A stretch of DNA of 40,988 bases. Origin: Elainella sp. Prado103 (GTDB lineage Bacteria; Cyanobacteriota; Cyanobacteriia; Elainellales; Elainellaceae). Below, one piece after another: positions 1 through 8,180 of this stretch. The notes below the pieces were generated by a model. It was not told where the DNA came from and searched no databases. It saw nothing but the letters and a program-made list of their open reading frames with translations. The translations under genes were made by a program, and so were the position numbers. Location: NCBI GenBank assembly GCA_025454395.1, contig JALOOM010000035.1, forward strand, positions 1 to 40,988, read 5' to 3'. The first letter of the stretch is position 1, and each line of letters starts with the position of its first letter.

Positions 1-408
1 TTTTCTTTTCTCGCAATTTCTACAAAGGGACAAAAGAAGAAGTTAGTGCGTTATATCCTATGTAAGCTGGAGGCGGACGCATCCCATGTTGATGTGAATG
101 AAGACAGTTTCTCGATCGAACATATTCTGCCTGAATCGCCCAGTACAGAGTGGCGACAGAACTTTACTGATGCTCAAATCGAAGAAATGGTTTATCGCAT
201 TGGCAATTTAACTCCCTTGGAGCCTCATCTGAATCGTCAAGTTGGAAATGAGTTATATCCAGTTAAGCGAGAGGCTTACCAGCAGAGTGTGTATAGACTG
301 ACGCAGAATATTTTGGCTGAGGAATGGACTCCAAATACGCTGTCTACAAGGCAAAAATACTTGGCACAGCGGGCTACCCATATTTGGCGATCCGATTTTT
401 CTTCATGA
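1..408 (+). CDS. C-terminal end of a DUF1524 (GmrSD-like) HNH nuclease, 5' truncated by the window
   Basis: The reading frame is open from base 1 to a TGA at 406-408 with no stop upstream, so the gene begins outside the window; the GTG at 46 is internal. The visible protein carries the DUF1524 signature: a KLVRYILCKLE helix, then SIEHILPES with the His-x-x-Pro of a His-Me/HNH finger, then the IGNLTPLEPHLNRQVGN block. In known proteins DUF1524 follows DUF262 and forms GmrSD-type IV restriction enzymes that cut modified phage DNA. The N-terminal half is not visible, so whether DUF262 is present is inference. It sits beside a broken toxin-antitoxin pair and a glycosylase-like gene, which fits a defence or accessory patch. 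Confidence 0.8.
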   Translation, partial: FSFLAISTKGQKKKLVRYILCKLEADASHVDVNEDSFSIEHILPESPSTEWRQNFTDAQIEEMVYRIGNLTPLEPHLNRQVGNELYPVKREAYQQSVYRLTQNILAEEWTPNTLSTRQKYLAQRATHIWRSDFSS

Positions 409-468
409 CGGACATTCCGCAGCTTGACATGCAATTTTTCTTGTGGATGGCTTCTGACCTTGAATAAA

Positions 469-660
469 ATGGATAGCAAAGCCAGTTCACAGTCACAGAC
501 GATGCCGCAAGCACTTCTCAACCAAATTCTTAACCAGTTGCAGGCACTGGAGCCATCTGAGCTACAGCAACTTAGCCAGGTCATTCAAATAAGGTGGACC
601 CGTCTCTCAAACAATTGTTGGGGAACGCCGCTAGATGGCAATCTACTTTCTAGACAGTAG
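469..660 (+). CDS. Small VapB-like antitoxin candidate next to a PIN remnant
   Basis: An ATG at 469 opens a 63-codon frame. The first 40 residues are Gln/Leu-rich and helical (QALLNQILNQLQALEP, then SELQQLSQVIQ), like the small proteins that precede PIN-domain toxin genes in cyanobacteria. The frame continues past the likely natural end into sequence shared with the start of the PIN remnant at 635, which overlaps it by 26 nt. The family match is weak and rests mainly on position. An earlier in-frame start at 424 exists but adds an unconvincing Cys/Trp-rich leader. Confidence 0.4.
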   Translation: MDSKASSQSQTMPQALLNQILNQLQALEPSELQQLSQVIQIRWTRLSNNCWGTPLDGNLLSRQ

Positions 661-697
661 TGCGTTGGTCAAGCGATGTATCAACGAAATTACATGA
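635..697 (+). pseudogene. Remnant of a PIN-domain (VapC-type) toxin gene
   Basis: From the ATG at 635 the frame reads MAIYFLDSSALVKRCINE and stops at TGA 695-697 after 20 residues. The YFLDSSALVKR start is the hallmark first strand of PIN ribonucleases, with the first catalytic Asp and the following Ser-Ala. A full PIN protein is about 130-150 residues. No convincing continuation is visible in any frame after the stop, although 698-760 could be a scrambled 3' end. What is seen is the N-terminal motif; that it was once a VapC toxin paired with the upstream small gene is inference. Confidence 0.6.
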
Positions 698-771
698 TTT
701 GGACTTGAGTCGAGGACTGTGAAAATCTCAACGTGAATGATTGTGAATGAATCTTAGCTAAATCATCGTGT

Positions 772-1551
772 ATGTCAGATTCAAGCCGTCTTTTATTCTG
801 CAAATTCAAGGCTCAAGAGTTTGAGCAGCTTTGTCAGTTGTTATGTTCTGTCTTTAATACAACTCCAGAAGAATTGAGGAAGCTGTACCAAGATATTGAT
901 AGTACCTTTGACGAGCCAGGTTGGCCATTGCATTTTACAGGTCGAGAGTTTTTTGAGTCCACAGACGAGGCTTTTCGCTTCATCTATAAAAAATCTCCTG
1001 TCATTGCGGTAGATTTGCCAAGTCTTATGGAATTAGATGATGGGAAAATTGGCAAACCGACGATCGCTATCATCGGTCAGGATTCTAAAAATGACAGTGA
1101 TCAGGAACAATTGGTGATTGGTACACCTTACGGTCTACACCACAAAGGCTCTCGTGAAAATTTGAATCGTACAAAACTGTATTTTGAGATGATTCAAGCT
1201 CTGCTCGAATTAGGATATCGAGTCTATCTAACAGATTTACTGAAGATATGGGTTTGTAATCCAGAGCGCCGTTATGTTGGAATTAAATTGCCAAGTGTCG
1301 ATCGTCAGAGATTCCTCAAACTGGTCAAACCAGAATTAGCTGTGGTGCAGCCAGTTGCCGTGATTACTTGGGGAAAGGTCGCTGGCAATGCTGTAGATCA
1401 ATTGCAGTTAGGCATCAAGCACCTGAATTATATTCATCCGAGCGGTGCTGCTAGTGGCGCATGGAAAAAGTTGATAGGACATTCCCCAACAAACTCGAAT
1501 AAACTGGCTTATTGGCGCGCTGCAATTGCTCAAGCGTTGAAGGTACATTGA
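772..1551 (+). CDS. Uracil-DNA-glycosylase-superfamily-like protein, atypical
   Basis: This 259-residue protein has the spaced motifs of the uracil-DNA glycosylase fold. A motif-A-like GQDSKND lies at residues 102-108 (Asp in the place of the water-activating residue of GQDPYH). A TPYGLH segment follows at 118-123. YLTDLLKIWV at 152-161 is where family 4/5 enzymes have YITNVVKCRP, but with Asp for the Asn. VITWGKVA is at 197-204, and an HPSGA at 222-226 matches motif B (HPSP). No family-4 Fe-S cysteine pattern is visible. About 95 N-terminal residues have no counterpart I recognise. It could remove a modified base, or be a UDG-fold protein used in phage defence; its neighbours allow this but do not prove it. 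It begins 74 nt after the toxin remnant and reads alone. Confidence 0.6.
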   Translation: MSDSSRLLFCKFKAQEFEQLCQLLCSVFNTTPEELRKLYQDIDSTFDEPGWPLHFTGREFFESTDEAFRFIYKKSPVIAVDLPSLMELDDGKIGKPTIAIIGQDSKNDSDQEQLVIGTPYGLHHKGSRENLNRTKLYFEMIQALLELGYRVYLTDLLKIWVCNPERRYVGIKLPSVDRQRFLKLVKPELAVVQPVAVITWGKVAGNAVDQLQLGIKHLNYIHPSGAASGAWKKLIGHSPTNSNKLAYWRAAIAQALKVH

Positions 1552-1585
1552 ATAGCTAAGGCTGGAGTCTAAGAAGTCAGGCAAG

Positions 1586-1792
1586 ATGGGACCCATTACA
1601 GCAACTGTGATCGCCACCCTGATCGCCACTAAAGCGTTCGAGAAAACCGGTGAGATGATCGGCGAGGGCATCTGGAATCAGGACGAAGATCAGGTCAAAT
1701 GATTTCTGACGGCGCTCAGGCACCGAGATCCAGATACGGCAGGCGCGATCGAGCAGGTGGTGAGGATGCTGCATACGAAACGCTCCAGCTAG
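1586..1792 (+). pseudogene. Small cyanobacterial protein gene interrupted by one in-frame TGA
   Basis: From the ATG at 1586 the frame encodes MGPITATVIATLIATKAFEK and continues to an in-frame TGA at 1700-1702 after 38 codons. The same frame then continues sensibly for 29 more codons (FLTALRHRDPDTAGAIEQVV) to a TAG at 1790-1792. This is the layout of a family of short cyanobacterial proteins that start with a hydrophobic alanine/threonine helix and carry an LRH(R/K)DPDTA block; I recall it from NLR-rich genomes but cannot name it. A single C-to-T change in CGA would give the TGA. Readthrough or a sequencing error are alternatives. Confidence 0.6.
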
Positions 1793-1797
1793 ATCAC

Positions 1798-1923
1798 ATG
1801 GTTGAGAAATGTCAAACTGCCATCGCTAACTGTAAACGTCCGATCCGCTGGTGGCGACAATGGTGGGTTGGGTTTGCGGTTGGGTTGGCGATCGGGCTGA
1901 TCATCTGGAAATTGCAGCAGTAG
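1798..1923 (+). CDS. Small single-span membrane protein
   Basis: The ATG at 1798 opens 41 codons ending at TAG 1921-1923. A basic, Trp-rich juxtamembrane stretch (KRPIRWWRQWW) is followed by one hydrophobic span (VGFAVGLAIGLIIWKL). It starts 5 nt after the interrupted gene ends, in another frame, so it may be its translational partner or its displaced C-terminus. No family is recognised. Its small size makes the call tentative. Confidence 0.4.
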   Translation: MVEKCQTAIANCKRPIRWWRQWWVGFAVGLAIGLIIWKLQQ

Positions 1924-2262
1924 GCTGAGCTGGGGAGCGCGATCGGGCTAAACCGTTCAGGCGATCGGTTGATCCGGCAGTAGCAGGAAGCGATCGATGT
2001 CAAACCCCTTATGAACAGCCAGTTGCCCAACTGTCCTCAGATGAGACATTGACTAGATTTTTGCGTGACCCATTCGATCGGAGCAAACATAGAGCAAAAC
2101 AAGGATTTTGCTACATTGACCCGCGAGCCGGAAGGCAGCCAATTGGGGCACAATGGAAGATCAGGAAACCAGTTAAAAAAGTGACAGCGATTTTCCTAGA
2201 AATTTCGCAGTGCTTTCAGGTCGTGTTGTAGACAAAAACAGCGAGACAGAAACAACTCTGCC
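1924..2262. other. Spacer upstream of hetZ
   Basis: This stretch has no convincing gene. A 60-codon frame at 2049-2231 has no ribosome site or recognisable sequence and is probably chance. Several GCGATCG-type half-HIP1 strings occur near 1938-2000. The hetZ promoter is expected here or in the dyad region that follows. Confidence 0.5.
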
Positions 2263-2316
2263 GGTTTTAGACTCATAGCTTTTATGAACCTCCATGAAGG
2301 TCATGATTCTAAAACC
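2263..2316. promoter_or_regulatory. Inverted repeat 51 nt upstream of hetZ
   Basis: The left arm GGTTTTAGACTCAT (2263-2276) and the right arm ATGATTCTAAAACC (2303-2316) are complementary at 13 of 14 positions, with 26 nt between. The spacer holds a second, nested dyad (ATGAACCT against AGGTCAT). No T-run follows, so it does not look like a simple terminator. It could be a protein operator or an RNA hairpin in the hetZ leader. Confidence 0.55.
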
Positions 2317-2367
2317 CTCGGTGCCGCATGATTCTGATCGCTGTTGTGCATCACCGGAAAATCAGCC

Positions 2368-3669
2368 ATGAATGTCAACCCTGTCAACCCATCCAACGAC
2401 AACTTCAGCGACAACCCAGCAGAAATTGCTTCAACCGGGGTGCCCCTCAATCTGCAATCGGCCATCTCTCTGCCCCCAGTGCCAGACTCTACCCCCCCAG
2501 AGTCACCGGAAGCAGAACTGGATCCCACCCCATTCATGCAGCAATTGTTTAGTGAGTTTCCAACGGAGCTGCCCGCCCGATCGCCCAGAGTGGAGGCCGT
2601 GGTACGTCGGATTGTGATCGAAGTCGCTCGCATTTGTCGCAAGAGTGATCGCATCCAAAACTCAGGTGATGTGCAAGTTGAGCAAATGATTTTGGCTCGC
2701 CATCGCCTCCAAAAATGCTTGAACTATTATCGGGCTGGATCGCGTCAAGGGCGGGTGGAACTCCATAGCCACCTCAGTACGATGGTTTATCGTCACATTG
2801 CCCCGAACCAGACCCAACTGGGGTTTTCTGCGCGTTACAGTGCGATCGAGGATTTTCTGCAAGGTTTTTATATTGAAGTGTTGAAAGCATTTCGGCGTGA
2901 AAACCAGTTGCCTGCCGAATATAGCCCCAAATCGCAATTTGAACTGGCAGAATACATGGCCTTTACCGAGCAATATGCCAAACGGCGGATTGCCCTACCG
3001 GGCCAGCGGAAACAGCAATTGATTGTGCTGCGGGCTCAAGGCTATGCCCAACGTCAACCACCAGAAGCCGTGCTGGATCTGGAACAGGCGGTGGAGTCGG
3101 CCAAGGGGGAAGAAGCCGAAATGATGAACCGATCGCCCGTGGTGCAACAAGTGCGGGAACAAATGGTGTCGGAAGCGATCGATCCCTCGGATGCCGTGAT
3201 TCGCGATCGGGTGATTACTGAACTGATCGCCTACCTGGAAGAACAGGGGCAATCTGCCTGCGTCGATTATTTAGTCTTGAAATTGAAAGACCTCTCCGCG
3301 CCGGAAATCGATGACCTGTTGGGGCTCTCTCCTCGCGAACGGGATTATCTGCAACAGCGGTTTAAATACCATGTCGAAAAATTCTCTCGCTCCCATCGCT
3401 GGCAGTTGGTACATCAGTGGTTAGGGGCCGATCTAGATCAAAATTTGGGCATGACGCAACAGCAATGGCACCTGTTTTTACAGAAACTTGTACCGGAGGA
3501 TCGTCAACTCTTGCAGCTCAAAACTGGCAAGCTGGACGATCAAGAAATTGCCAAAATTTTGAAATGTACGCTGAAACAAGTCCAAAAACGCTGGGTGCGG
3601 TTGCTAGATTTGGCCTGGCAATTTCGCAATAATGACCCTTCCCAGGGAGATAATCTTGCTTCTGGCTAA
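2368..3669 (+). CDS. hetZ: HetZ-family regulatory protein
   Basis: The 433-residue product resembles HetZ of heterocyst-forming cyanobacteria as I remember it: the ARHRLQKCLNYYRAGSRQGR block, then LQGFYIEVLKAFRREN, LAEYMAFTEQYAKRRIALPG, a LSPRERDYLQQRFKYH stretch and a C-terminal sigma-4-like helix-turn-helix (DDQEIAKILKCTLKQVQKRW). The first 55 residues are Pro/Ser/Asn-rich and probably disordered. HetZ is a DNA-binding regulator acting with HetR in heterocyst development, and homologues also occur in filamentous species without heterocysts. The ATG at 2368 is chosen because GGAAAA lies 8 nt before it; an upstream ATG at 2344 has none. patU3, the usual partner, is not adjacent. The stop codon lies in an 11-nt tandem repeat. 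Confidence 0.72.
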   Translation: MNVNPVNPSNDNFSDNPAEIASTGVPLNLQSAISLPPVPDSTPPESPEAELDPTPFMQQLFSEFPTELPARSPRVEAVVRRIVIEVARICRKSDRIQNSGDVQVEQMILARHRLQKCLNYYRAGSRQGRVELHSHLSTMVYRHIAPNQTQLGFSARYSAIEDFLQGFYIEVLKAFRRENQLPAEYSPKSQFELAEYMAFTEQYAKRRIALPGQRKQQLIVLRAQGYAQRQPPEAVLDLEQAVESAKGEEAEMMNRSPVVQQVREQMVSEAIDPSDAVIRDRVITELIAYLEEQGQSACVDYLVLKLKDLSAPEIDDLLGLSPRERDYLQQRFKYHVEKFSRSHRWQLVHQWLGADLDQNLGMTQQQWHLFLQKLVPEDRQLLQLKTGKLDDQEIAKILKCTLKQVQKRWVRLLDLAWQFRNNDPSQGDNLASG

Positions 3670-3694
3670 ATGCTGGCTAAATGCTGGCTGAATT
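3662..3694. repeat. 11-nt tandem repeat across the hetZ stop codon
   Basis: CTGGCTAAATG occurs at 3662-3672 and 3673-3683, with a diverged third copy at 3684-3694. The TAA of hetZ lies in the first unit, so the 3' end of the gene has been duplicated head to tail. Confidence 0.85.
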
Positions 3695-4098
3695 CTAGTT
3701 CTATCATTCTTGCCTTTGATCGTTTGATCTCTAGCCGATCGCCCGTTTTGGCAGGTGAAATCGTTGAGAACAGTCGGTGAAATAGAACAGATCAGGTATC
3801 ATCGACCCTTGACATCCGCTAGCCAATTTGGTTCGATGGCTCCATCTAGGCTTGATCGCAGCCTCAATTTGCAGCCTCAATTTGCAGCTTCAATTTATAG
3901 ATCCCCAAGCCTAATTTTTCGATCGGTTGTGTGGCAGTGAAAGCAGGGGTGCAAGCATCACCGTTCTAACCCGAACGATGTCCACAGGGGTCGTTGTTGT
4001 AGAAAATTGTGGTAGGAATTGGTATTATTGCGCTGCGATTAGATCAGGGTGTGTTCTGAGATGGACTGCTAGGAAAGCGTTGAGCGAGAAGGAGCTAG
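3695..4098. other. Spacer between hetZ and the kinase gene
   Basis: No gene is supported. A short repeated stretch (GCCTCAATTTGCA in three near copies) lies at about 3860-3898. The last bases carry the ribosome site of the kinase (AAGGAG, 4089-4094). Confidence 0.5.
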
Positions 4099-6828
4099 AT
4101 GGTGACAGCAGGGTCAGAAATAGCGCCTGGTGTGTCAATCGATCGCCGTTATCGAATTCAAGGCACACTTGGTCGGGGTGGGTTTGGGCGCACGTATTTG
4201 GCGGCGGATGAGCGTCGCTTTGGCGAACTCTGTGTCTTAAAAGAGTTTGTCCCCAGCACCGAAACTGATCCGGTTGTGGCGCAGAAGCTGCGGGAGCTCT
4301 TTCATCGCGAAGCCACCATTTTGCATCAGCTCGATCATCCACAGATTCCTAAGTTTTTTGCTGTTTTTGAAGAGGACGATCGACTCTTCATTGCTCAAGA
4401 ATATATTGACGGCAAAACTTACTGGCGCTTACTACAAGAACGCCAACCCCACGGGCGAGCTTTTAGTCAGCGAGAGATTGTACCCTGGTTGCGAGATTTG
4501 CTGCAAGTTTTGGCCTATCTGCATGGCAAAAACATTGTGCATCGCGATATCTCACCCGATAACATTATGCTGCCTCAGGGTCAGCAAACCCCTGTGTTGA
4601 TCGATTTTGGGGTGGTGAAGCAGCTCATTCCTCATTTGCATGTCGCCCAATCTGGGGATCCGGCCGATCTGGTGCAAGCTTCCGTATCAGTTGGTAAATT
4701 TGGCTATGCGCCCTACGAACAAATTCGGATGGGGCAGTGTTCTCCTCGAAGTGATCTGTATGCCTTGGCGGTGACAGCCGTGGTTTTGCTGACGGGTCGT
4801 CCTCCCAATTTACTAATGGATGAACGATCGTTAGAGTGGCGTTGGCAAGAATGGGTGCGGATCGATCGCAGACTGCGGCGCATACTCGAAAATATGATGG
4901 CGGAAAAGCCTCAAGATCGGTATGCCTCAGCCAAGGTGGTGTTAGAAGAACTAGAAGCGATCGAAGTTGCCTACTTGTCAGTTGATTTAACCCCGCTCGG
5001 TCACAGTCAGGAAAAAAGTCAGGAAAAAAGCCGGGGCAGTGAACAACCCAAAATGATATCGGGCTCCTCGCGCCCCTCAGGTGTGCCCGTTTCTGCACTT
5101 AAACCCTCAGGAGACGATCCTTCCCTACCCGCAATCCCTCACCCAAGCCATGCCTCCACGATCGCTACTACTGCTGAAATCTCTTCTGGGCACATGACTG
5201 CCTTTGAAGGCTTGGCTGGCTCAGATGAGGTGACTATGCCGGGAGAGAGTCCTGATTCCATGGGGATACCCCCAAATCCCATCCACCCGACTTCGATTGA
5301 AAGTGTAATCATGCCGGTTGCATCGCACCGTTGGGATGCGGCTGCGGTCACCCCCACTGCGGTCACCCCCACTGCGGTCACCCCCACTGCGGTCACAATA
5401 GACCCTGCCGATCCATTGCCGACCCTATGGAAAAAGGCTAAGGCAGTTTTACACCGTTCACCTTTACACCGCTCGCCTGTATACCGCTCACCTGTATACC
5501 GCTCACCTCAGGATCGCCAAGGCGCAACTCAATCTCTACCCTTGAATCTACCCTTGAATCTGCCCTTGAGATGGATTCTCAGTCTAGGATTGCTGATGTT
5601 GTTGCCAGTGGGTGGTGCGGTAGTCGGTATTCGATCCCCGCATATGGCTTCTGTTTGCTGGATAGTGAATAACTGCGCCAATGAACAGGAGACGGAACGA
5701 CGCTATCAGCAAGCGATCGAACTTGCAGATAGTGCGAGTGTGCTGTCTGGGCAAGCCCGTAGCCTACAGGATTTGCAGCAGGCTCGTAAACGGTTGGCCG
5801 ATTCGATCGCCCAGCTCAATGCTTTTTCTGGCAAGATTAAAACGATGGCGATCGGTAATCTACCGAAGTATCAAACTTTATTGCAAAAGTTGGATCAAAC
5901 CCTCGAAAAGGAAACCCGCGCTACCCAGTTGCTGAGTCGAGCGGAAGCAGAAGCCCAAAAAGCGACAGAACAGGCTAAAACGGCTAAAACACCTCAACAG
6001 TATCGTGAGGCTCAATTGCAGTGGCAGCGGGTGATCTCTACCCTGGCAGCCATCCCCAAACAAACGTTGGTTGACAACCAAGTGCAGGCTCGCACCCAGG
6101 AGTACAAAGCTCGTTTAGATGCCATTTCAGTGAAAGTGGCTGCAACCACGCCTTCTCCCTCGCCGGAACGATCGCCCTCACCGACTGCGATTGAGTTGCC
6201 TGCTCGTTCTGAGCCTCATGGGCAACAGCATTCGATCACGGTGGTGCCCAAAGCTACCGTGCCCAGTCCTACAGTGGTTCAGCCCCGCCAGCGTTCGACC
6301 ACCAACCCTTCAACCGCGAATGCCACCCGGGCCACACCAGCAAGACCGACTCGTCCTGCTCAAACCCGTTCTCAAACTGCGCAACGATCTTCTCCCCGGG
6401 CCACAACTGCGCCAACCGCTCGTCCCCAACCGGCTCAGCCCATGCCTTCCAGTAGCCCCCTAGAAGTCGATCGCCGCTGGGTAGCCGGTAGTATGATCAC
6501 ATCGGCTACACAAACCTTGAACCATGTCTCGGTTTGGATCGAAGGATCTCGGACTGAAGCCGATGGTCAATTAACTGCCACACTCATGATCCAGAATCGG
6601 AGTGGTCGGGGGTTTGGCTTTGTGCCACTCTATGCTGAATCCAAAGACGGCAACGGCAATCCGGTGCGATCACGAGTTTTGTTCACCGGCACCTCTGCGA
6701 CCACCTTGGAACCCAACACCATGTTAACTGGGCAAATTTCCTTACTGGAACCCACCAGTACTCGACAGCTTACCCTCGTGATCGAAGAGAGCACCAGTGG
6801 GGGACGCACCTTCCGGGTGCCGTTTTAA
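4099..6828 (+). CDS. Membrane-anchored Hanks-type Ser/Thr protein kinase
   Basis: The 909-residue protein starts with a complete kinase domain: glycine loop GRGGFG at 25-30, the ATP lysine K48 in LKEF, catalytic HRDISPDN with D150 and N155, the DFG at 169-171, and an APYEQ segment in the activation region. It should phosphorylate Ser/Thr on protein targets in the cytoplasm. A low-complexity linker (about 300-480) leads to one membrane span (about 494-515, WILSLGLLMLLPVGGAVVGI). After it come a coiled coil (about 530-680), a Pro/Thr/Arg-rich stretch and a C-terminal beta-rich domain of about 120 residues (from about 790) that should lie outside the membrane, perhaps as a sensor. AAGGAG at 4089-4094 fits the start. 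The linker has in-frame 12- and 15-nt repeats. Confidence 0.93.
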   Translation: MVTAGSEIAPGVSIDRRYRIQGTLGRGGFGRTYLAADERRFGELCVLKEFVPSTETDPVVAQKLRELFHREATILHQLDHPQIPKFFAVFEEDDRLFIAQEYIDGKTYWRLLQERQPHGRAFSQREIVPWLRDLLQVLAYLHGKNIVHRDISPDNIMLPQGQQTPVLIDFGVVKQLIPHLHVAQSGDPADLVQASVSVGKFGYAPYEQIRMGQCSPRSDLYALAVTAVVLLTGRPPNLLMDERSLEWRWQEWVRIDRRLRRILENMMAEKPQDRYASAKVVLEELEAIEVAYLSVDLTPLGHSQEKSQEKSRGSEQPKMISGSSRPSGVPVSALKPSGDDPSLPAIPHPSHASTIATTAEISSGHMTAFEGLAGSDEVTMPGESPDSMGIPPNPIHPTSIESVIMPVASHRWDAAAVTPTAVTPTAVTPTAVTIDPADPLPTLWKKAKAVLHRSPLHRSPVYRSPVYRSPQDRQGATQSLPLNLPLNLPLRWILSLGLLMLLPVGGAVVGIRSPHMASVCWIVNNCANEQETERRYQQAIELADSASVLSGQARSLQDLQQARKRLADSIAQLNAFSGKIKTMAIGNLPKYQTLLQKLDQTLEKETRATQLLSRAEAEAQKATEQAKTAKTPQQYREAQLQWQRVISTLAAIPKQTLVDNQVQARTQEYKARLDAISVKVAATTPSPSPERSPSPTAIELPARSEPHGQQHSITVVPKATVPSPTVVQPRQRSTTNPSTANATRATPARPTRPAQTRSQTAQRSSPRATTAPTARPQPAQPMPSSSPLEVDRRWVAGSMITSATQTLNHVSVWIEGSRTEADGQLTATLMIQNRSGRGFGFVPLYAESKDGNGNPVRSRVLFTGTSATTLEPNTMLTGQISLLEPTSTRQLTLVIEESTSGGRTFRVPF
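5344..5396 (+). repeat. In-frame 15-nt tandem repeat in the kinase linker
   Basis: GCGGTCACCCCCACT occurs three times in a row (5344-5358, 5359-5373, 5374-5388) plus a partial fourth, coding for repeated Ala-Val-Thr-Pro-Thr. A second, less regular 15-nt array at about 5456-5512 codes for repeated HRSPL/YRSPV. Confidence 0.9.
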
Positions 6829-6901
6829 GGAGCGTTGCAGGCGCAGGTCGTGGGTTGAGCAGTGGATTCGAAGCATCTGAGTTAAACCCTGAGTTAACCC
6901 T

Positions 6902-6957
6902 CTAAAATGCTTGGACTAAAATACTTGGACTAAAATGCTTGGACTAAAATGCTTGGA
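6902..6957. repeat. 14-nt tandem repeat running into the YCII gene
   Basis: Four units of CTAAAATGCTTGGA (6902-6915, 6916-6929 with one change, 6930-6943, 6944-6957). The last unit encodes, on the minus strand, the final codons and the TAG stop of the YCII gene, so the duplication copied that gene's 3' end. Confidence 0.9.
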
Positions 6958-7213
6958 TCCATTCCTTGACTTCGTAGCCTGTCCAAATGCCATGTTGCCA
7001 ATAGGGATCATCTTCAATCAACTGACGCACCGTGGACTCATCTGCGGCTTCATAAACACCAAAAACCTGGGTTAAATCCTGCGTGGGACCTAAGGTGATT
7101 AGCGATCCTGCCGCTTTCAATTGGGCTAGGCGATCGAGATGGGCTTGACGATAAGGGGCGCGCTTTTCTAAAACATCGTCGCAATAGCTGCCCCAAAGAA
7201 CATATTTGGGCAT
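6944..7213 (-). CDS. YCII-related (YciI-like) protein
   Basis: The 89-residue product matches the YCII fold: MPKYVLWGSY, then RQAHLDRLAQLKAAGSLITL with the conserved His, and EDDPYWQHGIW with the conserved Asp-Pro. The family is a ferredoxin-like dimer of uncertain activity, with His and Asp forming a possible active site. The ATG at 7213 is preferred to a TTG eight codons upstream because family members start MPKY-like. It lies downstream of cysC on the same strand, separated by 253 nt. The stop codon is in a 14-nt tandem repeat. Confidence 0.85.
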   Translation of the reverse strand: MPKYVLWGSYCDDVLEKRAPYRQAHLDRLAQLKAAGSLITLGPTQDLTQVFGVYEAADESTVRQLIEDDPYWQHGIWTGYEVKEWIQAF

Positions 7214-7466
7214 AAGAGCACTATCCGGAATATTCAATCAGGACATGACAAAATCCTAGCCAGAAGTATACATCCAGGCCAGGGTACACGCCAATATACA
7301 GCAAATATACAATGGAAAAACAGGGGAATACATCAGTTTAAATTTCAGAACGGCGGTTCAATCAAGGTTGAAGGCAGAGGCTGAAATGAAAAAGTGCAGA
7401 TGATTCCCCAATCTGAGTTGATCTGAGTTGATCCGAGGTTAATTGAGATCAGCTTGGCAGTCTCGT

Positions 7467-8012
7467 TTAAACAACAGCCGGTGCAGGCAGATAGTTGAGC
7501 TTTTCTAGAGCCGAAATCACTTTAGCCACACTTTCCTCCAGTGTTTCCAGATCGGTGCGGCACTCGATTTCCGGATTGGCAGGGGGCTCGTAGGGATCGG
7601 AAATCCCTGTGAAGTTGGCGATCTCTCCAGATCTGGCCCGCTTGTAGAGTCCTTTCACATCCCGTTCTTCACAGACTGCCAGCGGTGCGTTCACAAAAAC
7701 TTCTACGAAATCACCAATCTTAGCCCGGACTTCTTCGCGCACAGCCCGATAGGGTGAGATGGCTGAAACTAGGACAATCACACCATGACGAGTCAGCAAT
7801 TGGGAAACAAACCCAATACGGCGAATATTTTCATCTCGATCTTCCTTGCTGAAGCCCAACCCTTTGGTTAAGTTCTCTCTGACAATATCGCCATCAAGGA
7901 TCTCAAGCCCGTATCCCCGCGCTCTTAATTCTTGCTCAACCGCCTTCGTGATAGTTGTTTTTCCGGCACCGCTCAGACCTGTAAACCAAACTGTTACACC
8001 ACGTTGTTGCAT
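7467..8012 (-). CDS. cysC: Adenylyl-sulfate kinase
   Basis: This enzyme phosphorylates adenosine 5'-phosphosulfate with ATP to give PAPS, the second step of sulfate activation. The 181-residue protein has the P-loop GLSGAGKT at 12-19, [10 protein letters not shown], the [18 protein letters not shown] block and the [20 protein letters not shown] stretch, all typical of CysC; the length is normal. The ATG at 8012 is chosen because AGAGGA stands 6 nt before it; an in-frame ATG at 8036 is also possible. It follows sat in the same direction, 232 nt downstream, and with it and the phosphatase at 9756 forms a sulfate-activation cluster. Confidence 0.96.
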   Translation of the reverse strand: MQQRGVTVWFTGLSGAGKTTITKAVEQELRARGYGLEILDGDIVRENLTKGLGFSKEDRDENIRRIGFVSQLLTRHGVIVLVSAISPYRAVREEVRAKIGDFVEVFVNAPLAVCEERDVKGLYKRARSGEIANFTGISDPYEPPANPEIECRTDLETLEESVAKVISALEKLNYLPAPAVV

Positions 8013-8180
8013 GAAATCCTCTTTTTGTTTCAACATTCATCACTTTTAGGGTTACTTAGATGTCAACTAGAAGTTCACCCGAAGCAACCCTGAATATAGC
8101 TGAATACGATTGATATAGAGTCTATCTATCGTACTCATGACTCGATCGCCGAAATAAATTCAGCCATGGGATCGATAACG

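Noticed and set aside
2049-2231. 60-codon frame upstream of hetZ
   Set aside because: No ribosome site and no recognisable sequence; probably chance in the promoter region.
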